8,324 nucleotides of DNA, taken from NCBI GenBank assembly GCA_020431545.1, contig JAGQIB010000045.1:1-8324 (forward strand). Direction: 5' to 3'. The position numbers and the translations under genes are program-made. Shown here piece by piece: positions 1-6,271 of the stretch. The DNA comes from Gemmatimonadota bacterium. Lineage in GTDB: Bacteria > ARS69. The notes beneath the pieces are model-generated. The model worked only from the letters and a program-made list of their open reading frames with translations. It made no database searches and was not told the origin of the DNA. The stretch's first letter is position 1, and each line of letters begins with the position of its first letter.

Positions 1-819
1 GCGGCCGCGTTGCGCCGCATCCCGTTCAGCGTGTCGCTCGCGACGCACCTGAACGAGGGACACGTGCACGGACGGGGGCGGACCTCCGTGCTCCTGCCCG
101 TCCTCGCGCGCGACGAGGAGCCGCAGCCGACCACGCAGGAGTCGATGTTCAACCTCGTGCGCATTTCCGACGGCGGCCCGCCCGCCGTATCCGGCGAGAT
201 GCGCTCGGAGGTGTCGATCCTCGCGGACCTCGCGGAGCGCCTGCTGCCGCGGGGTCGGTTCGACTGGAGCACGCTGCGCTCGCACGGGAGACTGCGGTCC
301 GCGATCGGCCAGGCGGTGCCCGGCTACGAGGCGATCACGGCCGAGCCGCTGCGGGAGTTCGGGATCGCGAATCGCACGTTCCATCGGCCGGAGTTCGCCA
401 CCGCGGACGGTCGCGCGACGTTCCACGTCACCCCGCCGCCGACGTTTCAGGCGGCGGCCGGCGAGTTCCGCCTGATGACGCTCCGCTCGGAGGGCCAGTT
501 CAACACCGTGGTGTACGAGGTCGAGGACCTGTACCGCGGCAACACGCGCCGCGACGTGGTGATGATGGCGGCGGAAGACGCAAGGTCGCTCGGCGTGGCG
601 GAGGGCGATCGCGTGCGCGTCGCCACCGAGGTCGGCGGACTCGACGTTCACGTGGCCATCGTGGACATCCGCGCCGGCAACCTCGCGATGTACTACCCGG
701 AGGCGAACGCGCTCGTGCCGCGCCGACTCGATCGCGAGTCGAAGACGCCGGCCTTCAAGTCCGTGCGGGCGCGGGTCGAGGTGCTCGAGCCCATCGGCGA
801 CGGGCAGCAGCCCGTCTAA
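1..819 (+). CDS. Molybdopterin oxidoreductase, FdhF/YdeP family, C-terminal part (5' end outside window)
   Basis: The frame is open from base 1 to the TAA at 817-819 and gives 272 residues, so the gene enters from the left. Family members are usually well over 700 residues, so roughly the last third is present. Residues 44-80 (TTQESMFNL, then RSEVSILADLAE) match the segment before the C-terminal domain. Residues about 155-262 form the C-terminal molybdopterin-dinucleotide-binding domain: FRLMTLRSEGQFNT, then GDRVRV (202-207), YYPEANALVP (231-240) and TPAFKSVRARVEV. These are typical of formate-dehydrogenase-alpha-like proteins of the FdhF/YdeP group, which are cytoplasmic and carry a molybdenum bis-MGD cofactor. 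The substrate of most members is unknown. The active-site Cys/Sec and any FeS region lie outside the window. It converges on the aromatic operon with 28 bases between stop codons, so a functional link is not implied. Confidence 0.88.
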   Translation, partial: AAALRRIPFSVSLATHLNEGHVHGRGRTSVLLPVLARDEEPQPTTQESMFNLVRISDGGPPAVSGEMRSEVSILADLAERLLPRGRFDWSTLRSHGRLRSAIGQAVPGYEAITAEPLREFGIANRTFHRPEFATADGRATFHVTPPPTFQAAAGEFRLMTLRSEGQFNTVVYEVEDLYRGNTRRDVVMMAAEDARSLGVAEGDRVRVATEVGGLDVHVAIVDIRAGNLAMYYPEANALVPRRLDRESKTPAFKSVRARVEVLEPIGDGQQPV

Positions 820-847
820 TCGCGGTCGGGAATCCCGGAACGGAACG
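820..847. other. 28-base convergent intergenic gap
   Basis: The gap between the molybdopterin oxidoreductase stop and the operon's final stop contains only a minimal hairpin, CGGG-AAT-CCCG (827-837), without a T-run on either strand. It is not convincing as an intrinsic terminator, so each transcript may end inside the opposing gene or by Rho. Confidence 0.3.
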
Positions 848-3112
848 CTAGTCGAACCGCGGCGTGTAACGATCCAGACTCGAGTACGGGGCCGGCCAGG
901 GCAGCGGCCAGCCCTGCTTCTGCGCCGCGTTCCGGGTCCAGTACGGATCCCAGAGGTGCGCCCGCGCGAGCGCGCAGAGATCGGCCCGCCCGGCCGCGAG
1001 GATCGTGTTGACGTCCATGTAGGACGAGATGTTGCCGACCGCCATCGTGGCGATGCCGACCTCGTGCCGGATGCGGTCCGAGAACGGCGTCTGGAACTGG
1101 CGCCCGTAGATCGGACGCGCGTACGGCACCGTCTGGCCGGCCGAGACGTCCACGAGGTCCACCCCGCGCTCCCGCAGGAGTCGCGCCACTTCCACCGAGT
1201 CGGCGGCGTCGATGCCACCGGGCGCCCAGTCCGTCGCGGAGATCCGGATCGAGATCGGCCGCTCCGGCGGCCACGCCGCGCGCACTCCATCGAACACCTC
1301 GAGCGGAAACCGGAGACGGTTCTCGAGCGAGCCGCCGTACTCGTCTTCCCGGAGATTCGTGAGCGGGGAGATGAACGAGCCGAGCAGGTACCCGTGCGCG
1401 AAGTGCAGCTCGATCAGATCGAATCCCGCCTCCACCTCGAGCTCCGCCGAGCGCACGAAGTCCTCCCGCACGCGCGCGAGGTCCTCCCGCGTCATCTCGC
1501 GCGGCACCACGCTGCCGTCGGCCCAGGCCATCGGCGACGGCGCCACGAGCGGCCAGCCGCCGGCGTTCAGCGGCTCGTCGATTCCCTCCCACGCGACCTT
1601 CGTGGCACCCTTGCGCCCGGCGTGGGCGAGCTGCAGTCCGATGCGCGCTTCCGTCTCCGCGTGCACGAAGCGCACCACCCGCCGCCACGCGTCCACGTGC
1701 TGTCCGTTCCAGAGGCCGGCACACCCGGGCGTGATGCGCGCCTCGGGCGCGACGTCCGTCATCTCCGTCATCACGAGACCGGCCCCGCCCACGGCACGGC
1801 TGCCGAGGTGCACGAGGTGCCAGTCGTTCGGGAGCCCGTCCTCCGCCTTGTACTGACACATGGCCGAGACCACCACGCGGTTCGGGAGCAGCAGCTCGCG
1901 CAGCCGGAACGGCGTGAACATCGGCGGGGACACGCGCCCGTCCGGTGCGCGACGGATCGGTGCGCCGGACAACCGGTGCGCCTCCTCCGCGTACCACTCG
2001 TCCACCGAGCGGACGTAGTCGGGGTCGCGCACCCGCAGGTCCTCGTGCGTGATGCGGAGACTGCGCGTGAGCAGCGAGAACCCGAACTGGATCGGCGCGA
2101 GCCGCCAGTACCGCTCCGTCTCCTCGAACCACTGGAGGCTCGCCTGCGCGGCTCGCTGGAGGCTCTCCACTGCGGGGCGGCGATCGTTTTCGTACTCCTC
2201 CACCGCGGCCGCGAGATCGCCGCCGTGGTCCAGCGCGTCGGCGAGCGCGATCGCGTCTTCCATCGCGAGCTTCGTGCCGGAGCCGATCGAGAAGTGCGCG
2301 GTGTGCACGGCGTCGCCCATGAGGACGACGTTGCCGTGCCGCCAGCTGCCGTTGCGGATCGTGGGGAAACGTCTCCAGAGAGAGCGGTTCTTCTGGAGGC
2401 GGTGCCCGCCGAGCTCCTCCGCGAAGAGCTTCTCGCAGAACGCGAGTGTGGCATCCTCGTCGTGCTCGGAGAGGCCGGTGCGCTCGAACGTCTCGCCGGT
2501 GCACTCCACGATGAACGTGGACGAGCCCGGCTCGTACTGGTACGCGTGCACGCGCCAGAGTCCGTGCTCGCTCTCCTTGAACCAGAACGTGAAGGCGTCG
2601 AGCGGCTTCGTGGTGCCGAGCCACACGAACCGGTTCGGTCGCCAGTCGATGGACGGCTCGTAGTCGTCCTCGAACTGCTGGCGGATCGCGCTGTTCACAC
2701 CGTCCGCCGCCACGACGAGATCCACCTCGCGGGCGAGCGCGGCGACGTCGTCGACCTCGTGTTCGAACCGCAGCGTGACCCCGACCTCGCGGCAGCGCTC
2801 GGCCAGGATCTCCAGCAGGCGAACGCGCGAGACGCCGGCGAAGCCGTGGCCGGTGGAGCGCAGCCGCTCGCCCCGGTAGAAGATGTCGATGTCGTCCCAG
2901 TGGTGGAACGACTCGCTCACGCGTTCCCAGGCCAGGGGATCCGCCAGCGCGAGGTTCTCGGCGGTGGCGTCCGAGAACACCACGCCGAATCCGAACGTGT
3001 CGTCGACGCGGTTGCGCTCGTAGACCACCACTTCGTGGTCCGGATGACGCTTCTTCATCAGCAGCGCGAAGAACAGTCCGGCGGGGCCGCCGCCGACGCA
3101 CGCGATCTTCAC
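848..3112 (-). CDS. abmA: Bifunctional 2-aminobenzoyl-CoA (or salicylyl-CoA) monooxygenase/OYE reductase
   Basis: A 754-residue fusion flavoenzyme. Residues 1-375 are a class A flavin monooxygenase: FAD Rossmann motif VGGGPAG (6-12), DG motif AADGVNS (135-141), and GD motif LMGDAVHTAHFSIGSGTKLA (264-283). Residues about 398-750 are an Old Yellow Enzyme domain of the YqjM type: VVSAMCQY with Cys419, QLAHAGRK (494-501), HFAHGYL with His570/His573/Tyr575, and YGGSLENR (592-599). I see no CxxC iron-sulfur cluster of the dienoyl-CoA reductase kind. The order and size match 2-aminobenzoyl-CoA monooxygenase/reductase, which hydroxylates C5 and then reduces the ring with NAD(P)H and O2. Databases also call this family salicylyl-CoA 5-hydroxylase/oxidoreductase, so the exact substrate is inferred. 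The GTG start (3112-3110) overlaps the upstream acyl-CoA dehydrogenase stop as GTGA and has AAGGGAG 6 bases before it. It is the last gene of the operon. Confidence 0.93.
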   Translation of the reverse strand: MKIACVGGGPAGLFFALLMKKRHPDHEVVVYERNRVDDTFGFGVVFSDATAENLALADPLAWERVSESFHHWDDIDIFYRGERLRSTGHGFAGVSRVRLLEILAERCREVGVTLRFEHEVDDVAALAREVDLVVAADGVNSAIRQQFEDDYEPSIDWRPNRFVWLGTTKPLDAFTFWFKESEHGLWRVHAYQYEPGSSTFIVECTGETFERTGLSEHDEDATLAFCEKLFAEELGGHRLQKNRSLWRRFPTIRNGSWRHGNVVLMGDAVHTAHFSIGSGTKLAMEDAIALADALDHGGDLAAAVEEYENDRRPAVESLQRAAQASLQWFEETERYWRLAPIQFGFSLLTRSLRITHEDLRVRDPDYVRSVDEWYAEEAHRLSGAPIRRAPDGRVSPPMFTPFRLRELLLPNRVVVSAMCQYKAEDGLPNDWHLVHLGSRAVGGAGLVMTEMTDVAPEARITPGCAGLWNGQHVDAWRRVVRFVHAETEARIGLQLAHAGRKGATKVAWEGIDEPLNAGGWPLVAPSPMAWADGSVVPREMTREDLARVREDFVRSAELEVEAGFDLIELHFAHGYLLGSFISPLTNLREDEYGGSLENRLRFPLEVFDGVRAAWPPERPISIRISATDWAPGGIDAADSVEVARLLRERGVDLVDVSAGQTVPYARPIYGRQFQTPFSDRIRHEVGIATMAVGNISSYMDVNTILAAGRADLCALARAHLWDPYWTRNAAQKQGWPLPWPAPYSSLDRYTPRFD

Positions 3113-4257
3113 GCGTCGCTCCCTTCCGCCAGCAGATGCCCCGCGATCACGAGGTGCTGGATCTCCGTGGTGCCCTCGTAGATCCGGAGCGCGCGCACCG
3201 CCCGGTAGAGACGGTCCACGGGATGATCCGCCATCACGCCACGACCGCCGTGGATCTGGATCGCGTCGTCCACGACCCGCTGCGCCGCCTCCGTGGCGTA
3301 GGCCTTGGCCATGGAGGACTCGAGCGTCACGCGCTCCTGGCCGCCGTCCTTCGCGGCCGCGGCGCGGTACGTGAGCAGCCGCGACGCCTCCAGGTCCATC
3401 GCCATCCGGGCGAGGCGGTGCTGCACGAGCTGGTGCTCCGCGAGGGGCCGGCCGAACTGCTTCCGGTGGCGCGCCCAGGCGAGCGACTCGTCCAGCGCGC
3501 GGCGGGCCATCCCGCACGCCGCCGCCGCGACCGTGGCTCGAAGGCCGTCCAGCGTGGCGAGCCCGACCTTCAGGCCACCGCCCTCGGCCCCCACGAGATG
3601 GGACTCCGGCACCCGCGCGCCCTCGAACGCGATCTCGCCGAGCGGATGCGGCTCGCTCATCACCTGCGCCCGCACGAACCGCACGCGGTTCGCGGGAACG
3701 ACGAACGCGGAGATGCCCTTGGCGCCGGCGGCCGGATCCGTCTTGGCGAACGTCACGTAGAAGTCCGCGACGCCCGCGTTCGAGATGAACATCTTGCGCC
3801 CGTCGAGGACCCAGTGGTCGCCATCGCGGCGGGCGGTGGTGGCGAGCGACGCGACGTCGGACCCGGCGTCCGGCTCCGTCATCGCGAACGCGGCCATCTT
3901 CTCGCCGCGCGTGGCGGGTCGAGCGTACTCCTCGACGAGCTCTTCGCTTCCGAAGCGGAACACCGGGGTGGAACCCAGTGCCTGCAGCGCGAACACGGCA
4001 TCCGCGAGCGGCGACGCGGCGGCCAGCGCCTCGCGCGTGAGGCAGCACTGCCGGTAGTCGCGCGCCTCGATCGCCGCGAACCAGCCGGCCCGACCGAGGC
4101 GGCCGAGCACGTCGCGGGCCTGGGTCCGGGCCGCGGCGTCGTCCTCGGGCGGCGCGAGCGGCGCGATCTCCGCGGCCACGAACTCGGCGAGGCGCGCGCG
4201 CGCCTCGACATGGCGCGGCTCCAGGAAGACGTCGACGGTGCGATCGAGAGAGCTCAT
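3109..4257 (-). CDS. Acyl-CoA dehydrogenase
   Basis: A 382-residue FAD enzyme of normal family length, expected to introduce a C2-C3 double bond into a CoA thioester and pass electrons to electron-transfer flavoprotein. The signature MTEPDAGSDVASL (126-138) binds FAD and substrate. RKQFGRPLAEHQLVQ (265-279) and QIHGGRGVMADHPVDRLYR (334-352) are the usual C-terminal motifs. In YEGTTEIQ (360-367), Glu361 aligns with the catalytic base of medium- and short-chain enzymes. The ATG at 4257 was chosen because it overlaps the upstream crotonase stop as ATGA and gives the right N-terminus; a longer open frame upstream lies inside that gene. No strong Shine-Dalgarno site precedes it, so translational coupling is likely. 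Its placement next to the ring-reducing fusion suggests it acts on an alicyclic or ring-opened CoA intermediate. No ETF genes are in the window. Confidence 0.93.
   Translation of the reverse strand: MSSLDRTVDVFLEPRHVEARARLAEFVAAEIAPLAPPEDDAAARTQARDVLGRLGRAGWFAAIEARDYRQCCLTREALAAASPLADAVFALQALGSTPVFRFGSEELVEEYARPATRGEKMAAFAMTEPDAGSDVASLATTARRDGDHWVLDGRKMFISNAGVADFYVTFAKTDPAAGAKGISAFVVPANRVRFVRAQVMSEPHPLGEIAFEGARVPESHLVGAEGGGLKVGLATLDGLRATVAAAACGMARRALDESLAWARHRKQFGRPLAEHQLVQHRLARMAMDLEASRLLTYRAAAAKDGGQERVTLESSMAKAYATEAAQRVVDDAIQIHGGRGVMADHPVDRLYRAVRALRIYEGTTEIQHLVIAGHLLAEGSDA
3119..3125 (-). promoter_or_regulatory. Ribosome binding site of the monooxygenase/reductase gene
   Basis: AAGGGAG lies 6 bases before the GTG at 3112, within the end of the acyl-CoA dehydrogenase gene. 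It supports the GTG start directly before KIACVGGGPAG, the FAD-binding N-terminus. Confidence 0.7.
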
Positions 4258-5051
4258 TCGAAGCGCGGCTCCCGCTTCTCGGTGAACGCGGCGTGCGCCT
4301 CGCGGAAGTTCGCGCCGAGCATGCACGCCGCCTGGATCTCCGCCTCCGCGTCCAGCGCAGAGCGCAGATCCATCGACGCCTCACGGTTCAGCATGTCCTT
4401 CGTGACCGCGAGCGCGAACGAGGGGCCGCGTGCGAGCCGCTCCGCGAGGGAGCGAGCTTCCTTCACCGTGTCCGCGACCGGAACCACGCGATGGTAGAGC
4501 CCGATCTCCAGCGCGCGCTTCGCGTCCACGAAGTCGCCGAGCATCAGGATCTCCGCGGCGCGGCTCGCGCCCACGAGACGCGGCAGCAGCCAGCTGGCGC
4601 CCATGTCCGCGCCGGAGAGGCCGACCTTCGGGAACAGGAACGCGATCTTCGCGGTGTCCGCGGCGACGCGGAAATCGCAGGCGGCCGCGATGACGGCGCC
4701 GGCCCCCGCCACGGTGCCGTTCAGGGCCGCGACCACCGGGTAGCGGCACTCGCGGATCGCGAGGATCAGCGCGCACGTCAGACGAGTGAACTCCACGAGC
4801 ACCTCGTAGGGCTCGTCCAGGAGCTCGCCGATGATGTCCTCCACGTCGCCGCCGCTGCAGAACGCGCGGCCGGCGCCGGTGATCATCACGGAGCGGACGT
4901 CCTCCTCGTAGTTCAGCGCCTGGAACACGTCGGTGAGCTCGCCGTACACCTCGAACGTCAACGCGTTCAGCCGATCCGGCCGGTTCAGTGTGATCGTGGC
5001 GACCTTCGTGTCCGCGTCGACCTCGTAGAGGAACGAATTCGGCTCGAGCAT
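4254..5051 (-). CDS. Crotonase-superfamily (enoyl-CoA hydratase/isomerase-like) protein lacking both hydratase glutamates
   Basis: A 265-residue protein of normal crotonase length. TLNRPDRLNAL (21-31), AFCSGGDV (63-70) and NGTVAGAG (111-118) form the CoA site and oxyanion hole. Aligned by eye to rat mitochondrial hydratase, the glutamate of GGGCE (Glu144) falls at Val120, and the glutamate of QPE (Glu164) at Lys142 in FPKVGLSGADMG. Both canonical hydratase acid/base residues are therefore missing, and simple enoyl-CoA hydration is doubtful. Asp149 in GADMG is a possible alternative catalytic group. Other crotonases catalyse ring opening (for example BadI), isomerisation, decarboxylation or thioester hydrolysis. 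The ATG at 5051 was chosen for the AAGGAG 4 bases upstream; the 44 codons further upstream run into the Rid gene. The stop overlaps the acyl-CoA dehydrogenase start. Context suggests action on a dearomatised CoA intermediate. Fold confidence is high; the reaction is unknown. Confidence 0.9.
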   Translation of the reverse strand: MLEPNSFLYEVDADTKVATITLNRPDRLNALTFEVYGELTDVFQALNYEEDVRSVMITGAGRAFCSGGDVEDIIGELLDEPYEVLVEFTRLTCALILAIRECRYPVVAALNGTVAGAGAVIAAACDFRVAADTAKIAFLFPKVGLSGADMGASWLLPRLVGASRAAEILMLGDFVDAKRALEIGLYHRVVPVADTVKEARSLAERLARGPSFALAVTKDMLNREASMDLRSALDAEAEIQAACMLGANFREAHAAFTEKREPRFE

Positions 5052-5055
5052 GATT

Positions 5056-5061
5056 CTCCTT
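5056..5061 (-). promoter_or_regulatory. Ribosome binding site of the crotonase gene
   Basis: AAGGAG lies 4 bases before the ATG at 5051, in the 20-base gap after the Rid stop. It excludes the 44-codon N-terminal extension that the open frame would otherwise allow. Confidence 0.75.
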
Positions 5062-5071
5062 CCGTGATTCC

Positions 5072-5473
5072 CTACGGGACGACGGCCGTCGTCTCGATCT
5101 CCAGCACGGCGCCCTCGTCCACGAGCCCGCGCACCTCCACCAGCGCGACGGCCGGGAAGTGCTTGCCCAGGCGCTCGCGCCACGCGACGCCCACGTCGCG
5201 GCGGCTCGCGAGGTACGCCTGCAGGTCCGTGACGTAGATCGTCATGCGGCCGATGTGCTCCACGTCGCCTCCCGCGGCACGCACGACCGCGATCGTGTTG
5301 TCGAGCGCCTGCGCGAACTGCGCCACGAAACCGCCGGGCACGACCTTGCCGTCCTCGCCGAGACCGGGCTGTCCGGCGACGAAGAGCGTCCGGCCGCCGG
5401 CCGGCGCGAGCAATCCGTGATTGAACCCCGTGGGCGACGGCAGCTCCGGCGGATTCACGAGATCGAACTTCAC
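5072..5473 (-). CDS. Rid/YjgF/UK114 family protein (arginine-less subgroup)
   Basis: A 133-residue protein of typical Rid length, expected to be a cytosolic trimer. Recognisable elements are LFVAGQPGLGEDGKVV (30-45), the helix AQALDNTIAVVRAAGG (54-69), the strand IGRMTIYVTDLQAYL (74-88), and the C-terminal FPAVALVEVRGLV (106-118) and LEIETTAVV. RidA enzymes hydrolyse reactive enamine/imine intermediates using an arginine (Arg105 in E. coli, in PARS). Here the equivalent position is Val109 (PAVA), so this belongs to the Rid groups lacking that residue, whose roles are mostly unknown. The related 2-aminomuconate deaminases of aromatic pathways show that the fold can deaminate enamine-type intermediates. 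The dearomatised product of the neighbouring AbmA-type enzyme is itself an enamine, so a nitrogen-release or binding role is plausible but inferred. The GTG start at 5473 overlaps the SDR stop as GTGA and has GGGAGG 5 bases upstream. Confidence 0.9.
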   Translation of the reverse strand: MKFDLVNPPELPSPTGFNHGLLAPAGGRTLFVAGQPGLGEDGKVVPGGFVAQFAQALDNTIAVVRAAGGDVEHIGRMTIYVTDLQAYLASRRDVGVAWRERLGKHFPAVALVEVRGLVDEGAVLEIETTAVVP

Positions 5474-6240
5474 GTGCGCCTCCCGGCTTCTTCCAGGCGA
5501 ATCGCCTGACCCTGGACGTCGCCGGCGTCTTTGCCGCACAGCCGCAGCACCTCGCGCGCGACGTCTTCCGGCGCGAGCAGCTCGCCGCCCGCGTTGCTCT
5601 GCGCGAGCAGACGCCGCGCGTCCGCTTCGGAGCGGCCCGTCTTTTCCACGATGCGTCGCACGCTCTCGCGCGTGAGATCCGTGTCGACGTAGCCCGGGCA
5701 GACCGCGTTCACGGTCACCCCCGTGCCGCGCACCTCCTCCGCCACGCTGCGCGTGAAGCCGAGGACGGCGTGCTTCGCCGCGGCGTAGGCGGAGATGTAG
5801 CGCCCGCCTTCGAGCGCCGCGACCGACGCGACGTTCACGACCCGCCCGAAACCGCGCGCGATCATGGCGGGCAGCAGCGCGCGCGTCATCAGAAACGTGC
5901 CCGTCGCGTTCACCGCGAGCATGCGCTCCCAGTCGTCGAGCGTGGTCCGCTCCAGCGGAGCCGCGTGGGCCGCGCCCGCGTTGTTCACGAGGATGTCGGC
6001 CGGGCCGACCCGCTCGGCCAGGTCGGCCGCGAGAAGGGCGACGTCGGCCTCGCCGGTCACGTCGCACCGGAGCGCGAGCGCGCGTCCGCCGGCCGCCGTG
6101 ATCTCCTCCGCCACGGCCGTGGCCGGCGCCAGCGTGCGGGACGCGAGCACGACCCGCGCGCCCGCCGAAGCGAGCTCCCGCGCCACCGCGGCGCCGATCC
6201 CGCGCCCCGCTCCCGTAACCACCGCGATTCGAGATTCCAT
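5470..6240 (-). CDS. Short-chain dehydrogenase/reductase (SDR), probable 3-hydroxyacyl-CoA dehydrogenase-like
   Basis: A 256-residue classical SDR. TGAGRGIG (9-16) is the nucleotide-binding glycine motif. ASRT (33-36) after the second strand, with an Arg and no acidic residue, hints at NADP(H), although this is weak evidence. NNAG is at 86-89 and Asn111 is in place. The catalytic Ser139, Tyr152 and Lys156 (YAAAK) are all present with normal spacing, so the enzyme should be active. CPGYVDTDL (181-189) is the usual substrate-loop region. In this operon it most likely oxidises or reduces a hydroxy/oxo group on the alicyclic or ring-opened CoA thioester, but the sequence does not give the substrate. 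The ATG at 6240 lies 31 bases after the creatininase gene and lacks a recognisable Shine-Dalgarno site. Its stop overlaps the Rid start by 4 bases. Confidence 0.93.
   Translation of the reverse strand: MESRIAVVTGAGRGIGAAVARELASAGARVVLASRTLAPATAVAEEITAAGGRALALRCDVTGEADVALLAADLAERVGPADILVNNAGAAHAAPLERTTLDDWERMLAVNATGTFLMTRALLPAMIARGFGRVVNVASVAALEGGRYISAYAAAKHAVLGFTRSVAEEVRGTGVTVNAVCPGYVDTDLTRESVRRIVEKTGRSEADARRLLAQSNAGGELLAPEDVAREVLRLCGKDAGDVQGQAIRLEEAGRRT
5479..5484 (-). promoter_or_regulatory. Ribosome binding site of the Rid gene
   Basis: GGGAGG lies 5 bases before the GTG at 5473, inside the last codons of the SDR gene. It decides the GTG start and gives a 133-residue product of normal Rid length. 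Confidence 0.75.
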
Positions 6241-6271
6241 GCGGCGAGTTGAGCCCGGATCGCGGCCGCGG

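Noticed and set aside
1..8. NotI site at the very start of the window, as if it were a cloning junction
   Set aside because: The same 8-mer occurs several more times in the window, as expected for GC-rich DNA, and the reading frame runs through it normally.
827..837. Hairpin CGGG-AAT-CCCG as a bidirectional terminator
   Set aside because: The stem is only 4 base pairs and no T-run follows on either strand.
956..3181. A 741-codon open frame on the plus strand opposite the monooxygenase/reductase gene
   Set aside because: It is antisense to a gene with clear FAD and OYE motifs, is rich in Arg/Val/His/Glu without recognisable motifs, and is expected from high-GC codon bias.
848..4384. The fusion gene's frame stays open upstream through the whole acyl-CoA dehydrogenase gene, suggesting a giant 1178-residue protein
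   Set aside because: The upstream part is an Arg-rich out-of-frame reading of the acyl-CoA dehydrogenase. The GTG at 3112 has a good ribosome binding site and starts directly at the FAD motif.
3136..4497. A 453-codon plus-strand open frame opposite the acyl-CoA dehydrogenase and crotonase genes
   Set aside because: A low-complexity Arg/Ala/His-rich translation with no domain; it is a shadow of the minus-strand genes.
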